In this document: piece by piece, positions 26,229-35,878 of the stretch | How the letters are laid out: every line of letters starts with the position of its first letter | Numbering within the stretch: the stretch's first letter is position 1 | NCBI RefSeq assembly: GCF_026725475.1 | Contig: NZ_CP109965.1 | Coordinates: forward strand, 2,046,001 to 2,110,000 | DNA length: 64,000 nt | Reading direction: 5' to 3' | Source: Catenovulum adriaticum | GTDB lineage: Bacteria; Pseudomonadota; Gammaproteobacteria; Enterobacterales; Alteromonadaceae | Made by a program: the position numbers and the translations under genes | Notes under the pieces: generated by a model | Seen by the model: the letters and a program-made list of their open reading frames with translations, nothing else | Databases searched by the model: none | What the model was told of the DNA's origin: nothing

Positions 26229-26989
26229 TATTCTGCACTCTCCGCTGCAAACACTGGCACTTTAATGAGATCAGGTGCAACCTGTTTCTTAGCCATACGA
26301 ATTACTTTGGTAACTGGTTTGATATATTCATCACCTAATTCAACCCAATCACGAGCGTCATTATCCCAAACCCAAGCATGCTTAAGGTCTAAAGATTGAG
26401 CTAAAAGTGATACGCGGCCGATGTGAACCATATCTACTGTCATATCATTTAATTTGCCTTGATATGCAGAGATAGCTGAACCGTAATCATTTTCAATTTG
26501 ATAAGCTTCTAATACCAAACGGAATCGTTCAGACGTAGTAATGTTAGGATCGCTCATTAATTCACGAATACGCTCAACACGTTCTGTACGAGCTTCAACT
26601 TCCACTGGGATATCTAATGCGATGAATTTCTCTAAAGAATCAAGCATACGATACATTAAAGGTACAACCCCTTTTTTAGTATCTTCAATACCGTCAATTT
26701 GGCCTTGTAGTGAATCAATTAGCTTCTGTTGGTTGTTTACCAGTTTCTGCACATGTTCGTTGTACATGTTTAGATTGTCAGTTTCATCAACAACGCTACG
26801 ATACTCACCAAGCAAATCAATTGATTGCTCAAACATAGAATCGACACGTTTTTGAGACTTAACAGCGGCGTTATGAATAGCACGCTCTTCTTTGTGCAGA
26901 TTTTCCACTGGGTCTGCATAGGCAGCTGTAGACAGTGACATCGCACATGTTACAGCTATTGCAGACGCGAGTTTTTTGCTTTTTATCAT
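26228..26989 (-). CDS. DUF3450 periplasmic protein, first gene of the TonB2 operon
   Basis: A 253-residue protein with a signal peptide ending STAAYA and a long helical coiled coil (about 30-120). The C-terminal part includes AWVWDNDARDWVEL, typical of DUF3450. This family is found almost only next to TtpC and ExbB. The ATG at 26989 is preferred to a TTG at 27007 because it gives a normal signal-peptide start (MIKSKKLAS). Role unknown; presumably a periplasmic partner of the coiled coil in TtpC. Confidence 0.87.
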   Translation of the reverse strand: MIKSKKLASAIAVTCAMSLSTAAYADPVENLHKEERAIHNAAVKSQKRVDSMFEQSIDLLGEYRSVVDETDNLNMYNEHVQKLVNNQQKLIDSLQGQIDGIEDTKKGVVPLMYRMLDSLEKFIALDIPVEVEARTERVERIRELMSDPNITTSERFRLVLEAYQIENDYGSAISAYQGKLNDMTVDMVHIGRVSLLAQSLDLKHAWVWDNDARDWVELGDEYIKPVTKVIRMAKKQVAPDLIKVPVFAAESAE

Positions 26990-27565
26990 CTTTGACACGA
27001 TTCCCAATAATTAATAATTGTATGGAACTTTCTAGCTGGCGGACTCTGATTCATCCGTTGAACTTTTGTTATAGTTTTAAATAAAACTGCAACAAATCTT
27101 CTACCAATTCCCTCAGTCTGTCAACCGCGCTGTTTACATAAATAAAGTGAAAGTAAGTAAAATCCAGCACTAAAGATTATACTTACGGACCTTCTTCTTA
27201 TAGACGCATCTGAATCTTAGCGAATGTGACTAGTAGATTGCAAAGATTTTTATATAAATAGACAATAAATTTTGCTTTTTTTGTTATCTAATTTACATAT
27301 TGGGGTTTATTTGCTTTAAATTTAATCAAATGTTAACAAAGGTTCAGGCAGAGCAGCCAGAGTAAGGAGGTTAGAACAATCAATTTTAACAACTTTGTTT
27401 ATAGTAAGAATAAATATAAGTTATAATAAACCTATTAGACACGGGTTTAAATAAACCTTAGCACGCCCTATTACAGTCATAAATTGATTATTTGATTGAT
27501 TTGAGCCTTAAATTAATTTAGATAAAAATTAAGGCTCATTAACTTTTGGTGAATCACGGGTAGGG
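26990..27565. other. Intergenic region, TonB2 operon promoter side and argS 3' hairpin
   Basis: About 575 bases without a gene. A hairpin at 27503-27537 (GAGCCTTAA/TTAAGGCTC, 9 pairs) lies after argS and may act as its terminator, although a good U-tract is missing. The rest is AT-rich. I looked for a Fur box before the TonB2 operon and found none that is convincing. Confidence 0.5.
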
Positions 27566-29305
27566 TTACATTCTTTCCATGGTTTCTATACCTAAAACAT
27601 CTAGGCCTAACTGCATTACTTGTGCAGTCCATAAGCTTAGTCCAAGTCGGCTTTGTTTATCAGTTTCATTAACATCTGATTTTAAAATTGGACAAGCTTC
27701 GTAAAAACTCATAAACACACTGGCTAATTCATATAAGTAGGCACAAAGTACATGTGGGTGTGCTTCTTTTGTTACTTGCGTTAAATAATCTTCAAATTGA
27801 AGCAATTTAATCGCTAATGCCCGCTCTTGTTCTGCTTCAATGTGAATACCTGCTGTCAAACTTACCGGATCAATACCCGCTTTAGCAAAAATTGAACGCA
27901 CCCGAGTATATGCATATTGTAAATAAGGCGCTGTGGCCCCTTCAAAGCTCAGCATACTCTTCCAAGAAAAAATATAATCGCTGGTCCTATGTTTTGATAA
28001 GTCTGCAAATTTAACAGCACCTATTCCAACCTTTTGCGCAATTTCTGTTTGTTCTTGCTCTGATAAATCGGTAGCTCGCTCAGCAATAAGTGTTTTTGCG
28101 CGGGCTACTGATTCATCTAATAAATCGGTTAATTTAACAGTGTCACCAGAACGCGTTTTAAACGGTTTGCCATCTTCTCCCATCATAGTGCCAAAAGCAT
28201 GATGTTCTAGACTGATGTCCGGATTAACAAAGCCGGCTTTACGAGCCACAGTGAACACTTGCTGCATATGGAGAGATTGACGCGCATCTATAAAATACAA
28301 GCATCGATCGGCATTTAAGCTTTTACTGCGATATTCTGCCGCTGCTAGGTCAGTTGTTGCATATAAATAACCGCCACCTGATTTTTGAACAATCACAACC
28401 GATGGTTCACCATCTTTTTTGGCGAGTTCATCTAAAAATACAACTTGAGCACCTTGGTCTTCAACTGCTAAACCTTTTTGCTGTAAATCTCTAATAACAC
28501 CGGCCAATTTATCGTTATAGGCACTTTCAGGTTTAATATCATCTCGTGTTAAAGTGACATTAAGTTTTTTATAAACCGCTTCACTATGAGAAACCGAAAT
28601 ATTAATAAACTCTTGCCACAACTCTAAACAGCGTTCATTGCCACTTTGTAACTTAACCACATAATCACGAGATTTATTTGCAAACGCTTCATCGTCATCA
28701 AATCGCTTTTTAGCTTCACGGTAAAAGTTTTCTAAATCAGCAAGCGCAACTTCTGCTACTGAGTTGCCCTCAAGCTTTTCCTCTAAATGAGCGATTAACA
28801 TGCCAAACTGGGTTCCCCAATCGCCCATATGGTTTTGGCGAATAACGTTATGGCCTTGAAACTCTAACGCACGAACAACAGCATCACCAATAATAGTTGA
28901 GCGTAAATGCCCTACATGCATTTCTTTAGCTAAATTGGGTGATGAGTAATCAACCACACAAACATCGGGCTTATCGGTATTTTCAACACTTTTTCTAGGA
29001 TCAGCTAAATGATGATTAAGTTGTTCTGATAACCAAGTTTCAGCTAAAAAGATGTTAATAAAGCCTGGTCCAGCGACTTCAATTTTGGATGCAATATCTG
29101 AAAGATCTAACTGTTCGATAACTTGTTCGGCAAGGGCGCGTGGATTTGTTTTTAATTTTTTTGCAGCCCCTAAAATACCATTTGCCTGGTAGTCACCAAA
29201 TTGAGCTTGTTTACTAAGTGCGATATGCGGCCCAAATTCAGCAGGGATTTGTACAGCCAACATAGCTTGTTGTACTTTATCGGTTAATAGTTGTCTGATT
29301 TTCAT
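27566..29305 (-). CDS. argS: Arginyl-tRNA synthetase
   Basis: A 579-residue class I synthetase (E. coli ArgS has 577). The HIGH-equivalent HVGH is in SSPNLAKEMHVGHLRSTIIG, preceded by the ArgS N-terminal add-on domain. The MGDWGTQFGML loop, the DLAAAEYR segment and the C-terminal DALR anticodon-binding domain (TAPYLQYAYTRVRSIF onward) follow. It lies 16 bases after prfC, suggesting one transcript. Confidence 0.98.
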   Translation of the reverse strand: MKIRQLLTDKVQQAMLAVQIPAEFGPHIALSKQAQFGDYQANGILGAAKKLKTNPRALAEQVIEQLDLSDIASKIEVAGPGFINIFLAETWLSEQLNHHLADPRKSVENTDKPDVCVVDYSSPNLAKEMHVGHLRSTIIGDAVVRALEFQGHNVIRQNHMGDWGTQFGMLIAHLEEKLEGNSVAEVALADLENFYREAKKRFDDDEAFANKSRDYVVKLQSGNERCLELWQEFINISVSHSEAVYKKLNVTLTRDDIKPESAYNDKLAGVIRDLQQKGLAVEDQGAQVVFLDELAKKDGEPSVVIVQKSGGGYLYATTDLAAAEYRSKSLNADRCLYFIDARQSLHMQQVFTVARKAGFVNPDISLEHHAFGTMMGEDGKPFKTRSGDTVKLTDLLDESVARAKTLIAERATDLSEQEQTEIAQKVGIGAVKFADLSKHRTSDYIFSWKSMLSFEGATAPYLQYAYTRVRSIFAKAGIDPVSLTAGIHIEAEQERALAIKLLQFEDYLTQVTKEAHPHVLCAYLYELASVFMSFYEACPILKSDVNETDKQSRLGLSLWTAQVMQLGLDVLGIETMERM

Positions 29306-29321
29306 AAAAATTCGCTATCAA

Positions 29322-30911
29322 TTAATGTTCACGTGTTTGGCGAAACGCCACATCAGGGTATCTTTCTTTGGCTAAATTTAGGTTAACCATGGTTGGCGCG
29401 ATATAAGTTAAGTTATCGCCACCATCTAACGCTAAATTGCTTTCGGCTTTGCGTTTAAATTCTTCAAATTTTTTCACATCAGTAGAATCTACCCACCTTG
29501 CTGTGGCAACATTAATTGCTTCGTAAATAGCTTCTACTTTATATTCTGCTTTTAATCGCGCTACCACTACATCAAATTGCAGTACCCCAACCGCACCAAC
29601 AATTAAATCATTATTCATTAAAGGTCTAAATACTTGTACCGCACCTTCTTCCGATAACTGTACTAAACCTTTTAATAATTGTTTTTGCTTTAATGGATCT
29701 TTTAAACGGATTCGTCTAAATAATTCAGGTGCAAAATTAGGAATACCACTAAATTTAAGACTTTCACCTTGAGTAAAAGTATCACCAATTTGAATTTTGC
29801 CATGGTTGTGTAAACCAATAATATCACCAGCATAAGCATCTGCTGCGCGTTCACGATCGCCAGCCATAAAAGTAACAGCGTCAGAAATACTCATCGTTTT
29901 TCCAGTGCGTACGTGGTTCATTTTCATGCCTTGGCTATATTTGCCAGACACAATTCGCATAAATGCAATTCTATCCCTGTGTTTAGGGTCCATATTGGCT
30001 TGAATTTTAAATACAAATCCTGAAAAGTTATCTTCTGTTGCAATTACGTCTCGCTCACTTGTTTCACGAGGCATAGGGGCAGGCGCCCATTCGGTTAACC
30101 CATCGAGCATATGGTCAACCCCAAAGTTACCCAAGGCTGTACCAAAAAAGACAGGTGTTAACTCGCCGCTTAAAAATAATTCACGATCAAATTCGTGTGA
30201 TGCGCCTATAACTAATTCAAGCTCTTCTCTTAATTGCTCGGCCAGCTCTTCACCTACTGCAGAATCTAATTCAGGGTTATCTAAGCCTTTAATCGTTTGA
30301 CCATCTTGTATCGTATGGCCTTTGCCTGACTGATACAAAATTGCTTCATTTCGATGAATATGAAAAACCCCTTTAAAACCTTTACCACATCCAATCGGCC
30401 AAGATATAGGAGAACAGGCCATATTGAGTTCAGTTTCTACTTCATCTAACAATTCCATTGGATCGCGAATATCACGGTCCAATTTATTCATAAAAGTAAC
30501 AATGGGCGTATCACGTAGGCGAGTCACTTCCATTAATTTTCGAGTTCTGTCTTCGACACCTTTAGCCGCATCGATAACCATCAAACAGGAATCAACTGCG
30601 GTTAGCGTTCGGTACGTATCTTCAGAAAAATCTTCGTGACCTGGAGTGTCTAATAAGTTGACCAAAGCACCATTATAAGGAAATTGCATTACCGAGGTCG
30701 TTACCGAGATACCACGTTCTTTTTCCATTTCCATCCAATCAGATTTAGCGTGCTGGTTTGAACCTCGGCCTTTAACTGTACCTGCTTTTTGCAACGCCTT
30801 GCCGAATAATAAAACTTTTTCAGTAATTGTTGTTTTACCCGCATCAGGGTGAGAAATAATTGCGAAAGTCCGTCGCTTATTGATTTCATTAAGAAAATCT
30901 TGGTTTGCCAT
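29322..30911 (-). CDS. prfC: Peptide chain release factor 3 (RF3)
   Basis: A 529-residue translational GTPase, identical in length to E. coli RF3, which recycles RF1/RF2 from the ribosome. The G1 loop HPDAGKTT is at about 21-28; DTPGHEDFSEDT and NKLDRD follow. The ATG at 30911 gives the canonical start MANQDFLNEINKRRTFAI. A GTG at 30935 would add eight residues not seen in the family. The 660 bases upstream are gene-free, so it begins its own unit with argS. Confidence 0.98.
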   Translation of the reverse strand: MANQDFLNEINKRRTFAIISHPDAGKTTITEKVLLFGKALQKAGTVKGRGSNQHAKSDWMEMEKERGISVTTSVMQFPYNGALVNLLDTPGHEDFSEDTYRTLTAVDSCLMVIDAAKGVEDRTRKLMEVTRLRDTPIVTFMNKLDRDIRDPMELLDEVETELNMACSPISWPIGCGKGFKGVFHIHRNEAILYQSGKGHTIQDGQTIKGLDNPELDSAVGEELAEQLREELELVIGASHEFDRELFLSGELTPVFFGTALGNFGVDHMLDGLTEWAPAPMPRETSERDVIATEDNFSGFVFKIQANMDPKHRDRIAFMRIVSGKYSQGMKMNHVRTGKTMSISDAVTFMAGDRERAADAYAGDIIGLHNHGKIQIGDTFTQGESLKFSGIPNFAPELFRRIRLKDPLKQKQLLKGLVQLSEEGAVQVFRPLMNNDLIVGAVGVLQFDVVVARLKAEYKVEAIYEAINVATARWVDSTDVKKFEEFKRKAESNLALDGGDNLTYIAPTMVNLNLAKERYPDVAFRQTREH

Positions 30912-31572
30912 GTATAAATTCTTTTGTTTGTACACGGATTTGTAAACACTGTTAGAAGTACTCTTTTTCAGTTCTTCGCTTGTTAAATCCGTTGTGTTAA
31001 TCGTAATTGGCCGCTATTTTCGCTGATTTTGACTTTATAAACAATCAATGGTTATCTAATCGGTTAGCATTTACACTCAGCAGCCATCAATGCTCTGTTT
31101 TGGCAGGTCTCAATTATTGCTTATTTGGCTTGTAAACAGCTATGACTAGATCTCAAACTTATTCGTTTATAGCCTGTTTACCAACCCCTATAATTGTGCA
31201 GTTGCTATCATTAATTGCTATTGCTGATACAATTTAAACTGTTTAAAAACTACAGTTTAAGCTGTGTACCGCACTTTCGTGACCCCAATAATGATAACAG
31301 CAGACAGTTTAAAAATGTTCGCCATTAAACAATAGATTAATTTATAGCTATATTATCAGAAACTCAGTAACGATATTATGGAAATTCGGTCGTTGTAGGC
31401 TAAGTTAATTCTAGCCTAATACCAATTGATGACCTCAATCCAATAACCACTCAATTACCATCGCCAAAAGCAGAGTATATCTTTAGCGCGATTTTCAGTG
31501 TCATTAAAAAGCGAATGAACACCCACTAATTAAAATTTTCTGAAGCAACATAATACGAGGCGACGCAAAACG
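30912..31572. other. Long gene-free region between prfC and the LysR gene
   Basis: About 660 bases with no frame that has a ribosome site and protein-like composition. It must hold the prfC promoter. The clearest structure is an inverted repeat TTAAACTG/CAGTTTAA with an 11-base loop at 31234-31260; the motif CAGTTTAAA recurs near 31300. No transposase remnant was recognisable. Confidence 0.5.
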
Positions 31573-32457
31573 CTAATGATCAAAACCAGCTAATCGATTA
31601 TGATCTAACTTTATTGCTTCTTCTATAAAATCAACAAACGCTGTTACTCTGGCTGAATGTTCAAGATCTTTGTGAGTCATTACCCAAAGATCGGTACTTT
31701 GGTGTTTTACTTCCATATCCACTTTTTGCAGCATTGTCGAACCGTCTCCGATGAAACAAGGTAAATAAGCCAGTCCCATCTTATTTTCAGCCGCCATGAT
31801 CAAAGGTTCAAAAGAATCGGCTTTCAGTACTATTTTTTCCTCTGAAATCAGCTTTGACACCTGTAATGAAGCATTGCCTTGATGCATCATCAGCCAAGTA
31901 GCAGATTCAAGTGGATGTTGGCCTTGCAGACCATTGATATACTCAGGTGCACCGTACACACCAAAAGCCATTTTGCACAATTTGGTTCCCGCCAAAGTGT
32001 CAGGCAACTCACTTGCAGCGCGAATCGCAACATCTGCATCTAAATGTGAGATATCTAAACGACGAGATGTCAAACTCAGTTCCAATTGAATTTTCGGATA
32101 AAGTTGATGAAAAGCAGCCAAATGAGTCCCCAAGATTAAACGCGATAAAGCATCTGTTGTTGTTAACCTTAGCGTTCCTTCCAACTTCATCTCTTGGCCA
32201 AAAATTTTATGCTCCAGTGCTTTCACAGTAGATTCTACTGCTAATGCAGACTCTAGTAATTTTTGTCCTTCGATAGTTAATTTGTATCCGGTAGAAAGTT
32301 TATGAAAAACGCGTAGTTTATGGCGATACTCAAACGCATCAAGACGACGCAATACGGTACTGTGATTCACGCCCAATGATCTGGCTGCCGCAGATAATGA
32401 GCCTTCATTCGCTACCGCCAGAACATATTGCAGGTCGCCCCATCTTATACTGTGCAT
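31573..32457 (-). CDS. LysR-family transcriptional regulator
   Basis: A 294-residue regulator with an N-terminal winged helix-turn-helix (WGDLQYVLAVANEGSLSAAA, then RSLGVNHSTVLRRL) and a LysR substrate-binding domain (about 90-290). I moved the start to the ATG at 32457: the frame is open for 75 more bases, but those residues do not fit the family, and AGG lies nine bases before this ATG. It is divergent from the SnoaL-like gene, which it probably controls. The inducer cannot be read from the sequence. Confidence 0.88.
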   Translation of the reverse strand: MHSIRWGDLQYVLAVANEGSLSAAARSLGVNHSTVLRRLDAFEYRHKLRVFHKLSTGYKLTIEGQKLLESALAVESTVKALEHKIFGQEMKLEGTLRLTTTDALSRLILGTHLAAFHQLYPKIQLELSLTSRRLDISHLDADVAIRAASELPDTLAGTKLCKMAFGVYGAPEYINGLQGQHPLESATWLMMHQGNASLQVSKLISEEKIVLKADSFEPLIMAAENKMGLAYLPCFIGDGSTMLQKVDMEVKHQSTDLWVMTHKDLEHSARVTAFVDFIEEAIKLDHNRLAGFDH

Positions 32458-32508
32458 TTTCGCATACCTAACGTGTCTAATTAGTGAATTTACCAAAAAT
32501 TTAGCACA

Positions 32509-32525
32509 GGTATAGTGTTCATACC
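32509..32525 (+). promoter_or_regulatory. Candidate LysR operator and promoter of the SnoaL-like gene
   Basis: GGTAT-N7-ATACC is an inverted repeat with the T-N11-A pattern of LysR-type boxes, in the 106-base divergent region. It overlaps a possible -10 box TATAGT (32511-32516) whose -35 partner TTTACC is 16 bases upstream. Confidence 0.45.
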
Positions 32526-32563
32526 AACACATTGAACTTAAAACTTACATTTAGGAGAACAAA

Positions 32564-33064
32564 ATGTTTAAAAAAAATCGACTAATCGCCCTTGCTACCC
32601 TACTCGCTCTTTTCCAACTCACTCCAGCCCTAGCGGATAACACAAAAGCGGTTGACTCAGCTAAAACATTAGAGACGGCTCAAGCATTCCTATGGGCAGC
32701 AGGCTCTGGTGACATGGATAAACTTCAAGCATTAATGGCAGACGATTTTGTTTGGCATAACGAAGGAGATTCCAACATTCCGTGGATCGGTAACTGGGAG
32801 TCAAAAGAAACCGTACTAAAAACTTTTCTTCCTCGCTTTGGTGCTGGTTTGAAAGTAACAAGCTGGTCTACAGACTATAGCTTTGCAAACGGCGATCAAG
32901 CGGTATTTATGGGCAGTATGAGTGCCATTGCCAATAAATCTGGTGTAGATACCGGAAAATTCAGCTGGGCAGTTCGCGTGCATGTTGAAAATGACAAAGT
33001 AAAAAGCTGGAACTGGTTTGAAGACAGCTACGCTGTATCCAAGGCTTACCACGCCAAAAAATAA
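32564..33064 (+). CDS. Secreted SnoaL/NTF2-like protein
   Basis: A 166-residue protein with a signal peptide ending PALA and then a single NTF2-like cone-shaped domain (ETAQAFLWAAGSGDMDKLQA, LMADDFVWHNEG, VENDKVKSWNWFEDS). This is the pattern of SnoaL-type ketosteroid-isomerase-fold proteins. AGGAGA before the ATG supports the start. It pairs divergently with the LysR gene. Such proteins are often stress- or aldehyde-induced, but neither substrate nor activity can be assigned here. Confidence 0.8.
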   Translation: MFKKNRLIALATLLALFQLTPALADNTKAVDSAKTLETAQAFLWAAGSGDMDKLQALMADDFVWHNEGDSNIPWIGNWESKETVLKTFLPRFGAGLKVTSWSTDYSFANGDQAVFMGSMSAIANKSGVDTGKFSWAVRVHVENDKVKSWNWFEDSYAVSKAYHAKK

Positions 33065-33080
33065 TACTGCTACATTTTAT

Positions 33081-33112
33081 AAGCTCGGTATATCCTAGCA
33101 GATATCGAGCTT
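33081..33112 (+). terminator. Hairpin after the SnoaL-like gene
   Basis: AAGCTCG and CGAGCTT close a stem that continues through ATATC/GATAT after a small bulge, 17 bases past the stop codon. There is no U-tract, so terminator function is only likely. Confidence 0.45.
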
Positions 33113-33257
33113 ACTAGTCGCCATTGAATGAATGTTAGTTTTTCAGGTAGCGTCTTTGGTAGATACAACTATGGATATAATAAGCCAACGTGTTGACGTA
33201 TCTTCTATCTTAGTTGGCTAAGCGACTCGGCGGAGCTTTTATTAACGATAAAAGGCG

Positions 33258-35225
33258 TTAGGCAATTCCGGCTTCATTGCCAATCACAATAATTTGATCA
33301 TTGGCTAACTGTGAAACTCGGGTACCATTTTCTAAATTTAAAATAACCTGATCGCCACTGAGGTCTTGCTTAACCATACCAATGAGTAATTCGCCTTGCC
33401 GTTCAGCCAGCAGCTTAAGCTGATCAACTTTCAGCATTTCTTTATCTGAGTAATGCTCAAGTTGACGAAGCCGTATTTGAATGCCGCCTGCTTTCATTAA
33501 GCTATCAAACAAAACTTGGCTTTGTGGCATTAACGCAGTCTGCGATAAAATATGGCTCATGATTAAAGGCGTAATAAAGGTATCCCATCCAGATTGATCC
33601 AAAAAGCTTTCATTAGAAGGATCACTTAATTCAATCAAAACATGCGGCTGTTGCTGTGTATTAGCTAATACTTCATTTAGCACCATAGAGCCTACCAAAA
33701 CTCTTGCATCGGCCTCTTCGGTTGAATCTAACCTGTCGCTATACAAAAGTAATACAATATCGTAATTATCTGGGTTGAGCTGCTTAACGTCTGCTTCAAC
33801 CATATAGTCAGCCGCCTTATGTTCTATTGTTGTGCGCTCACTAAAAGGTCCTAGTTTAGCAATTTCAGCTTCTCGGATTTCAGTTGCTAAGCTAGACACT
33901 ATAGTCACTTCAAAACGCTCTTTCACATAACTATCTAACTCAGCAATAATTGCAGGTACACGTCGGTTCCAGCCCAGTAATAATAATCGCTTATGAGATT
34001 TTTTTACGCTAACTTTACTGGTTGTTTTTTGCACAGCTGACTGAACTTTATCTAATTTATTACTCGGTAAAATTTTTTCTATCTGCTGAAAATTTTGTGC
34101 CACAAACACCAATACATCAGCCTGCTTTAATTTATGCTGGGCTGTGTCACCCACAGATAACGCAAAATGTTCGGTTTGAGGATCGATAAAGCCAATTAAG
34201 GTTGCGGCTGAGTGTAACTGTTTAATATGATTAATCGCCATGCCAACAAAAGGCTCAGCCGATTTAAAATAAAACTGCGCGCCTTTTGATGAGGTAATTA
34301 AGTGGCTATACACTTTGAGCAAACTTGGAACAACGGCGCACTGAGCAATCAAACGGCTAATGGTTTCATCAGTTGCAACTGTGCTCAAACCGCCCTGATA
34401 AGATTTTCTAGCCAGTTTAGCATGGCGGGCATCATCAAGTTCAACCACCACTCTAGGGTGTAAACCACTGCTTTCAGCCAACACGTTAAGAGACAATAAA
34501 GATTTTATCGTTTCCACATCTGAGGTCACTGGTGAGTCAGAACGCTGAAATTGGCTTGGTAATATAATGGCGGTTGCTTGAGTGCAGGCGGCTCGGTGCA
34601 AAGCATCTAACTGAATCGACTTGCCCGATCTAAGTACTAAACGTTTACTTAATTTCAGTGGCATATTTAGTTCAGCTAACAGTTGCTGATGAATAATCGC
34701 ATTAACGGTTTCAGCTAATAAAATGATCGATAAATCTTTATCTTTATTTAATTTTTTAAAATAATTTCTGTTATCTTCATTGCCTAACAATTCATGAATA
34801 ATTGGCACTGTTCGGCTGGTATCGCCTAATACAACCAGGTGTTGTTTCACTGAAACTGGGGTTAAACCTTGTTCCAACTTTTCCATAAACGCGATTAACC
34901 AACGGGTCATAATGGCAACCAAAGTACCCATAAATAACACGTAACCACAAATCGTTAATAAGGTTGAAACTACTCTTCGCCATGCACCCTGATCATCACC
35001 TAAATAACCAGGGTCAGTTAAGCGTAAAAAAGCCCACCAAACATCTTCGCCAATAGCATGCCCATCAAAATTAATTGGTGCGATTAACAAACCACCTGCG
35101 ATTGAAACCATAGCAATACAAGCCACAATTACAAATAATTGATAGCCAGCCCCTTTTACAAGCTGACGCTCGATAAAATACTTGAGCCTATCTATTGGTT
35201 GTAAATGATTGAAATGAATCGCCAT
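33258..35225 (-). CDS. CASTOR/POLLUX-related putative ion channel
   Basis: A 655-residue protein with two membrane helices near the start (about 29-50 and 88-112). Between them lies a pore-like segment with VWWAFLRLTDPGYLGDD. The large cytoplasmic part holds TrkA/RCK-type nucleotide-binding units (HLVVLGDTSRTVPIIHELL; RLLLLGWNRRVPAIIAEL). This is the architecture of the plant CASTOR/POLLUX and bacterial relatives. It probably passes a monovalent or divalent cation across the inner membrane. The ATG at 35225 with AGGGT eight bases ahead is used. It stands alone. Confidence 0.8.
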   Translation of the reverse strand: MAIHFNHLQPIDRLKYFIERQLVKGAGYQLFVIVACIAMVSIAGGLLIAPINFDGHAIGEDVWWAFLRLTDPGYLGDDQGAWRRVVSTLLTICGYVLFMGTLVAIMTRWLIAFMEKLEQGLTPVSVKQHLVVLGDTSRTVPIIHELLGNEDNRNYFKKLNKDKDLSIILLAETVNAIIHQQLLAELNMPLKLSKRLVLRSGKSIQLDALHRAACTQATAIILPSQFQRSDSPVTSDVETIKSLLSLNVLAESSGLHPRVVVELDDARHAKLARKSYQGGLSTVATDETISRLIAQCAVVPSLLKVYSHLITSSKGAQFYFKSAEPFVGMAINHIKQLHSAATLIGFIDPQTEHFALSVGDTAQHKLKQADVLVFVAQNFQQIEKILPSNKLDKVQSAVQKTTSKVSVKKSHKRLLLLGWNRRVPAIIAELDSYVKERFEVTIVSSLATEIREAEIAKLGPFSERTTIEHKAADYMVEADVKQLNPDNYDIVLLLYSDRLDSTEEADARVLVGSMVLNEVLANTQQQPHVLIELSDPSNESFLDQSGWDTFITPLIMSHILSQTALMPQSQVLFDSLMKAGGIQIRLRQLEHYSDKEMLKVDQLKLLAERQGELLIGMVKQDLSGDQVILNLENGTRVSQLANDQIIVIGNEAGIA

Positions 35226-35330
35226 GAACAATGACCCTATTTAAATAAAAACAATAACAGCTAATAATGATTATGTTGCACTATTATCACGCTTAGTATT
35301 ATGTTGAAAGAAAAATCGAAAATTTTGCTT

Positions 35331-35810
35331 TTAAAAAGCCAAGTCGCGACTCATTACAATGGCGTTTTCTTTGTTATTAATTGGTTTTTTTTGATTAGCC
35401 GAAATAACAGGATAATAGTTTTTACGAACCGCAATTTCATTAAAATCTAATTCATTATATAAGGCGCGAGCCGCTATGTTAGATTCTCGCACTTCTAACC
35501 AAAGTGTTTCGGCATTAATTGCTTGGCTATGCGAAACAAGATGGTTAAGCAGTTGCTTAGCAAATCCTTTACGCTGATATTGAGGTGATATACAAATATT
35601 CATAATGCTGACTTCGCCCGCCACATGATCACTAAAAACATAGCCAAGTAACTGATCTGAATTAGCTAACGTTAACGCAAAATTCATATACCGGCGCCCA
35701 AAACACGAACGAATAATTTTTTCATTCCATGGGTTTGGTTGCGCTTGTTTTTCAATTATTAAAGTTTGCGCAAGATAGCGCTCAGAGAAAGGAACAATTA
35801 GGGTTTTCAT
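35331..35810 (-). CDS. rimI: Ribosomal protein S18 alanine N-acetyltransferase RimI
   Basis: A 159-residue GNAT acetyltransferase with the acetyl-CoA motif QRKGFAKQLL (about 86-95) and the RimI region TLWLEVRESNIAARALYNEL, then FNEIAVRKNYYP. RimI acetylates the N-terminus of ribosomal protein S18. It follows the HolD-like gene at 68 bases, an arrangement common in gammaproteobacteria. Confidence 0.9.
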   Translation of the reverse strand: MKTLIVPFSERYLAQTLIIEKQAQPNPWNEKIIRSCFGRRYMNFALTLANSDQLLGYVFSDHVAGEVSIMNICISPQYQRKGFAKQLLNHLVSHSQAINAETLWLEVRESNIAARALYNELDFNEIAVRKNYYPVISANQKKPINNKENAIVMSRDLAF

Positions 35811-35878
35811 GTTCGTGCATATGACCTTAAAATTATTTTATGCAACAAGCAATTTTAATCACTAACCAAAAAAGCTAG

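Noticed and set aside
26990..27120. Fur box upstream of the TonB2 operon
   Set aside because: Only short AT-rich palindromes such as AATAATTAATAATT; none resembles the GATAATGATAATCATTATC consensus well enough.
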